From CAZJYC01 sp964550165 (lineage in GTDB: Bacteria > Acidobacteriota > Aminicenantia > Aminicenantales > Aminicenantaceae), in assembly GCA_964550165.1 (NCBI GenBank), contig CAZJYC010000009.1, positions 1-52,349 on the forward strand: 52,349 bases of DNA. Direction: 5' to 3'. Positions 49,899-52,349 of the stretch are shown piece after piece; position 1 is the first letter of the stretch, and every line of letters begins with the position of its first letter. The position numbers and the translations under genes were made by a program. The notes beneath the pieces are model-generated. The model saw nothing but the letters and a program-made list of their open reading frames with translations, searched no databases and was not told the origin of the DNA.

Positions 49899-51551
49899 AT
49901 GGAAAAAAGAGTTCTGTTAGCCATTGTCCTCTCTTTCTTAGTCTTGATTATCTATCAAGCTTTTTTCGTAAAAAAGAAGCCTGTGCCAGAAACCCGACCG
50001 GAACAACTTACAGAGAAATGGGCCGAACCCGGACTCCCTGAAAAACAACTCCCCACTCCTGCGGGAGCTCCCCAGGAAAAGCAACAGGAGCTGAAGCAAA
50101 AAATCACCCAGGCCATAACCGCCCAAAGCGAAGAACAAATTCTTCTCGATACGTCTCTGTATCAAGCAGTTTGGAGCAATAAAGGCGGGGTCCTCAAAAG
50201 CTGGAAGCTTAAAAGGCATAAGAATGATGAGGGAGAAGACCTGGAGCTTGTTTCCCGACGATCTGCTGAGCTTCAAATCTATCCCTTCATGGTCAGGACA
50301 GAAGACCCGAGCTTTGATAGCATCATCAACAACAGCCTCCACAAATCCTCAAAGATAAACTTACTCCTCGAAGACGGACAGAAGGAAGAGCTCCGCTTCC
50401 AGTATGCGGACGATAGAGGCAATCAGGTCGAAAAAGTCTTTATTTTTCAAGGCGGGAAATACGACTTCGATATTCAGGTTAATGTCTCAAAGAACCATCA
50501 AAAAATTGAACCAGGCATCATCTGGGGACCTGGCCTCGGCAATCCCTCGCTTGCTGAGCAGAAACAGCGGACTTTTGGAGGCGGCAAGGGCGCAGCCGTT
50601 TTGTCAGGCGGAAAATTAGTTCATCTAGAAGAAAGAAAGTTCAAGCCCGAAAAAAGCGTCTACAATTTTGTCCAGTGGGCTGCCTACGAAGATAACTATT
50701 TCGCCGCTCTCTTCCTCACCTTTCCTCAGCAAGCCAGCGCCGTCATCCTGAGCGAGGAGCCAGAGATAGCACCTTATTTCTTGCTATCCATCAATTTTCC
50801 TCAGAGGGCTTTCATCGGACCCAAAGAATTCGATGCCCTGCGTGAGTTTGGCTATGGAGCCAAAGGACTGATCAGGTTCGGACTTTTTGGGTTTATCGCT
50901 GAGATACTCCTTCAGGCCAGCAAATTCATCCATAAACTCATCCCCAACTGGGGGCTGACCATCATCATCCTGACCATAATCATCAAAATCCTCTTCTTTC
51001 CTTTAACCTACAGCAGCACGCGATCCATGGCTAAGATGCAGGAGCTTCAGCCTAAGATCAAAGCTCTGAGAGCAAAATACAAAAAGGCCAAGCAGGATAT
51101 CGCCTTGCGGCGCAAGATGAATGAAGAAATCATGAGGCTTTACAAAGAGCATGGAATCAACCCGGCTGGAGGATGTCTTCCCTTGCTCATCCAATTGCCC
51201 ATCTTCTGGGGATTTTTCAGGCTTCTGGTCGTATCGATTGAATACAGGCACAGCCCTTTCATCCTCTGGATAACAGACCTTTCTGTAAAAGACCCCTATT
51301 ATGTCACCCCCATCCTGATGGGCATAACCCAGTTCATCAGTCAGAAAATGACCCCAACCTCTGCTGAGCCGACCCAGCAAAAGATGATGCTCATCATGCC
51401 TGTGGTCATGACCTTCATTTTTTTGAATTTTCAGAGTGGCCTGATTCTTTACTGGCTGACCAACAACGTCCTTCAGATTGGCCAGCAGTACATCATGAAT
51501 CGCTTATCCCAAAAGAAAAAGAAAGAAAATGGAAAAAGACGAAAAAAATAA
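49899..51551 (+). CDS. yidC: Membrane protein insertase YidC
   Basis: Inner-membrane insertase/chaperone for membrane proteins. 550 residues, Gram-negative type: an N-terminal helix (about 5-22), a large periplasmic beta-sandwich domain (about 75-325), then the conserved core of five helices (about 345-535) with NWGLTIIILTIIIKILFFPL, STRSMAKMQELQPKIKAL, GGCLPLLIQLPIFWGFFRLL and GLILYWLTNNVLQIGQQYI. The coiled-coil loop EKYKKAKQD-like region is intact. AAGAGGT precedes the ATG. The jag gene begins inside its last 23 bases. Confidence 0.97.
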   Translation: MEKRVLLAIVLSFLVLIIYQAFFVKKKPVPETRPEQLTEKWAEPGLPEKQLPTPAGAPQEKQQELKQKITQAITAQSEEQILLDTSLYQAVWSNKGGVLKSWKLKRHKNDEGEDLELVSRRSAELQIYPFMVRTEDPSFDSIINNSLHKSSKINLLLEDGQKEELRFQYADDRGNQVEKVFIFQGGKYDFDIQVNVSKNHQKIEPGIIWGPGLGNPSLAEQKQRTFGGGKGAAVLSGGKLVHLEERKFKPEKSVYNFVQWAAYEDNYFAALFLTFPQQASAVILSEEPEIAPYFLLSINFPQRAFIGPKEFDALREFGYGAKGLIRFGLFGFIAEILLQASKFIHKLIPNWGLTIIILTIIIKILFFPLTYSSTRSMAKMQELQPKIKALRAKYKKAKQDIALRRKMNEEIMRLYKEHGINPAGGCLPLLIQLPIFWGFFRLLVVSIEYRHSPFILWITDLSVKDPYYVTPILMGITQFISQKMTPTSAEPTQQKMMLIMPVVMTFIFLNFQSGLILYWLTNNVLQIGQQYIMNRLSQKKKKENGKRRKK

Positions 51552-52161
51552 TCGACAACAAGAATTCAAGGGAAAGAACTTAGAAGAAGTCATCAGCCAC
51601 GCCGAGCATGTCCTCAATCTTCCAAGAAGCAAGATAGCTTATGAAATTGTCACGGAAAAAACCAGGCTCTTTGGAATCAAAACAAAAGAGATTGTGATCC
51701 GCGCCTGGCCAAAAAAAGAAGCGGAAGAAAATCCTGTCACCCAATTTCTCGACAAGCTCCTCGCTCGTCTTCCACTCAGCTTGAGCTACCAGATAAAAAG
51801 AAAAAACGACATGATCTACCTGATCTTCGAAGGAGAGGATAAGCACCTTCTGATCAGGAAAGACGCCACGCTTCTTTTATCGCTTCAACACATCCTGAAC
51901 AAGATTTCTACCCAGAAGGTTCAAGTTGATTGTGAATTTTACCGGAAAAGAAAAGAAAAGCAGCTCAGGGAATATGCCCAATATGTTGCCCAACAAGTCC
52001 AAGATACAGGCAAAGATGAAATCCTGGACACGATGAACCCTTATGAAAGACGAATCATCCACATTGCTGTCAATCAGATCCCCGGCCTGGCTACCGAAAG
52101 CATCGGCGAAGGTTTTCTGAAGCGGATAAAAATTTTCCCCGTAAAAAGCCAGAACCGCTAG
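51529..52161 (+). CDS. jag: Jag/KhpB-family RNA-binding protein
   Basis: 210 residues with the Jag layout: Jag-N domain (about 10-60, FKGKNLEEVISHAEHVLNL ... FGIKTKEIVIRAW), KH domain (about 75-145, with IRKDATLLLSLQHILNKIS) and R3H domain (about 150-205, MNPYERRIIHIAVNQIPGL and ESIGEGFLKRIKIFP). The usual GxxG loop of the KH domain is poorly conserved (RKDATLL). It binds RNA and, in Gram-positive relatives, affects cell-wall growth; in this block it follows yidC, overlapping it by 23 bases. Confidence 0.93.
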   Translation: MEKDEKNNRQQEFKGKNLEEVISHAEHVLNLPRSKIAYEIVTEKTRLFGIKTKEIVIRAWPKKEAEENPVTQFLDKLLARLPLSLSYQIKRKNDMIYLIFEGEDKHLLIRKDATLLLSLQHILNKISTQKVQVDCEFYRKRKEKQLREYAQYVAQQVQDTGKDEILDTMNPYERRIIHIAVNQIPGLATESIGEGFLKRIKIFPVKSQNR

Positions 52162-52349
52162 CTTCTCGACGATGCCCTCGCTCCCCTTCAGGTTTTTAAC
52201 GCTGTTCCCTCCCAGCCGTTCTCGGGGGCTGCGAATCGCTCCGGCTAAGCGTTTCGAAAACACGCAGGCTTTCTCTCACCTGGCGAAGGCAGAATGGTGA
52301 GAAGGTCGTGTGAAAGGCTGAGCGGGCATGGTTCCTCGACCGAAGGGAG
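52162..52349. other. GC-rich, self-complementary non-coding tail of the window
   Basis: No coding frame is supported. Segments near both ends can pair: CTTC (52162-52165) with GAAG (52342-52345), TCGA (52166-52169) with TCGA (52336-52339), ATGCCC (52172-52177) with GGGCAT (52324-52329) and GCTC (52180-52183) with GAGC (52320-52323). A hairpin with 7-bp arms lies at 52274-52280/52296-52302. It may be a structured RNA or a repeat cut by the window edge; no known RNA family was recognised. Confidence 0.35.

Noticed and set aside
52162..52349. tmRNA, 6S, SRP or RNase P RNA at the right edge
   Set aside because: The conserved sequence blocks of those RNAs were not recognised; only general self-complementarity is visible.

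Overview
The window looks like chromosomal DNA from a Gram-negative (diderm) heterotrophic bacterium. There are many signal-peptide and outer-membrane beta-barrel proteins, TolC/MacAB and CusCBA-type efflux systems, an ECF sigma with an anti-sigma factor, a sigma-54 two-component system, a membrane-bound complex II plus a b6-type cytochrome bc complex, and an Hfq-like RNA chaperone. Gene content and style resemble Acidobacteriota/Aminicenantota, but that is inference; no rRNA or tRNA is present to test it. No phage, transposase, integrase or CRISPR array is visible.

Layout. 1-2.6 kb: uvrA, cut by the left edge. 2.7-10.4 kb: a membrane protein, an NhaC-type antiporter and four envelope or redox enzymes on the + strand (beta-lactamase-like serine hydrolase with TPRs, SagB-like nitroreductase, NodB deacetylase lipoprotein, secreted Ntn hydrolase). 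10.5-18.1 kb (- strand): photolyase, recA, 3-hydroxyacyl-CoA dehydrogenase, thiolase, formate-THF ligase, radC. 18.3-19.6 kb: a beta-barrel protein. 19.7-22.8 kb: a three-gene, overlapping, self-promoted cassette (two-domain thioredoxin-like protein with CxxC, six-bladed beta-propeller, cysteine-rich secreted peptide) bracketed by 94-bp direct repeats. One repeat is the end of a respiratory gene, the other a fragment of it. This is the best candidate for an undescribed system.

22.7-27.3 kb (- strand): one respiratory operon, sdhC-sdhA-sdhB-Rieske-cytochrome b-small membrane protein, mostly with 4-bp overlaps and behind a near-consensus sigma-70 promoter. 27.3-32.1 kb (- strand): a five-gene operon (Ca-binding secreted protein, beta-barrel, OB-fold-like periplasmic protein, histidine kinase, NtrC-family regulator) behind a textbook sigma-54 promoter with an upstream dyad, suggesting autoregulation. 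32.3-39.4 kb (+): a small secreted protein, then an ECF sigma/anti-sigma/Spy-like/MacA/MacB/TolC envelope-stress efflux operon with an ECF-type promoter. 39.6-45.2 kb (+): a CusCBA/CzcCBA-type metal efflux operon.

45.2-45.4 kb: a roughly 180-nt nested inverted-repeat element flanked by 15-bp direct repeats, just upstream of an Hfq-like gene that overlaps pdxA. 46.8-49.0 kb (- strand): smpB, a CNNM/CorC-type transporter and a CarD-family regulator that is probably leaderless. 49.1-52.2 kb (+): the conserved rpmH-rnpA-yidD-yidC-jag block. The last 190 bases are GC-rich, non-coding and self-complementary.

Most neighbouring genes inside the operons overlap by 4 bases (ATGA), so translational coupling is a general habit here.
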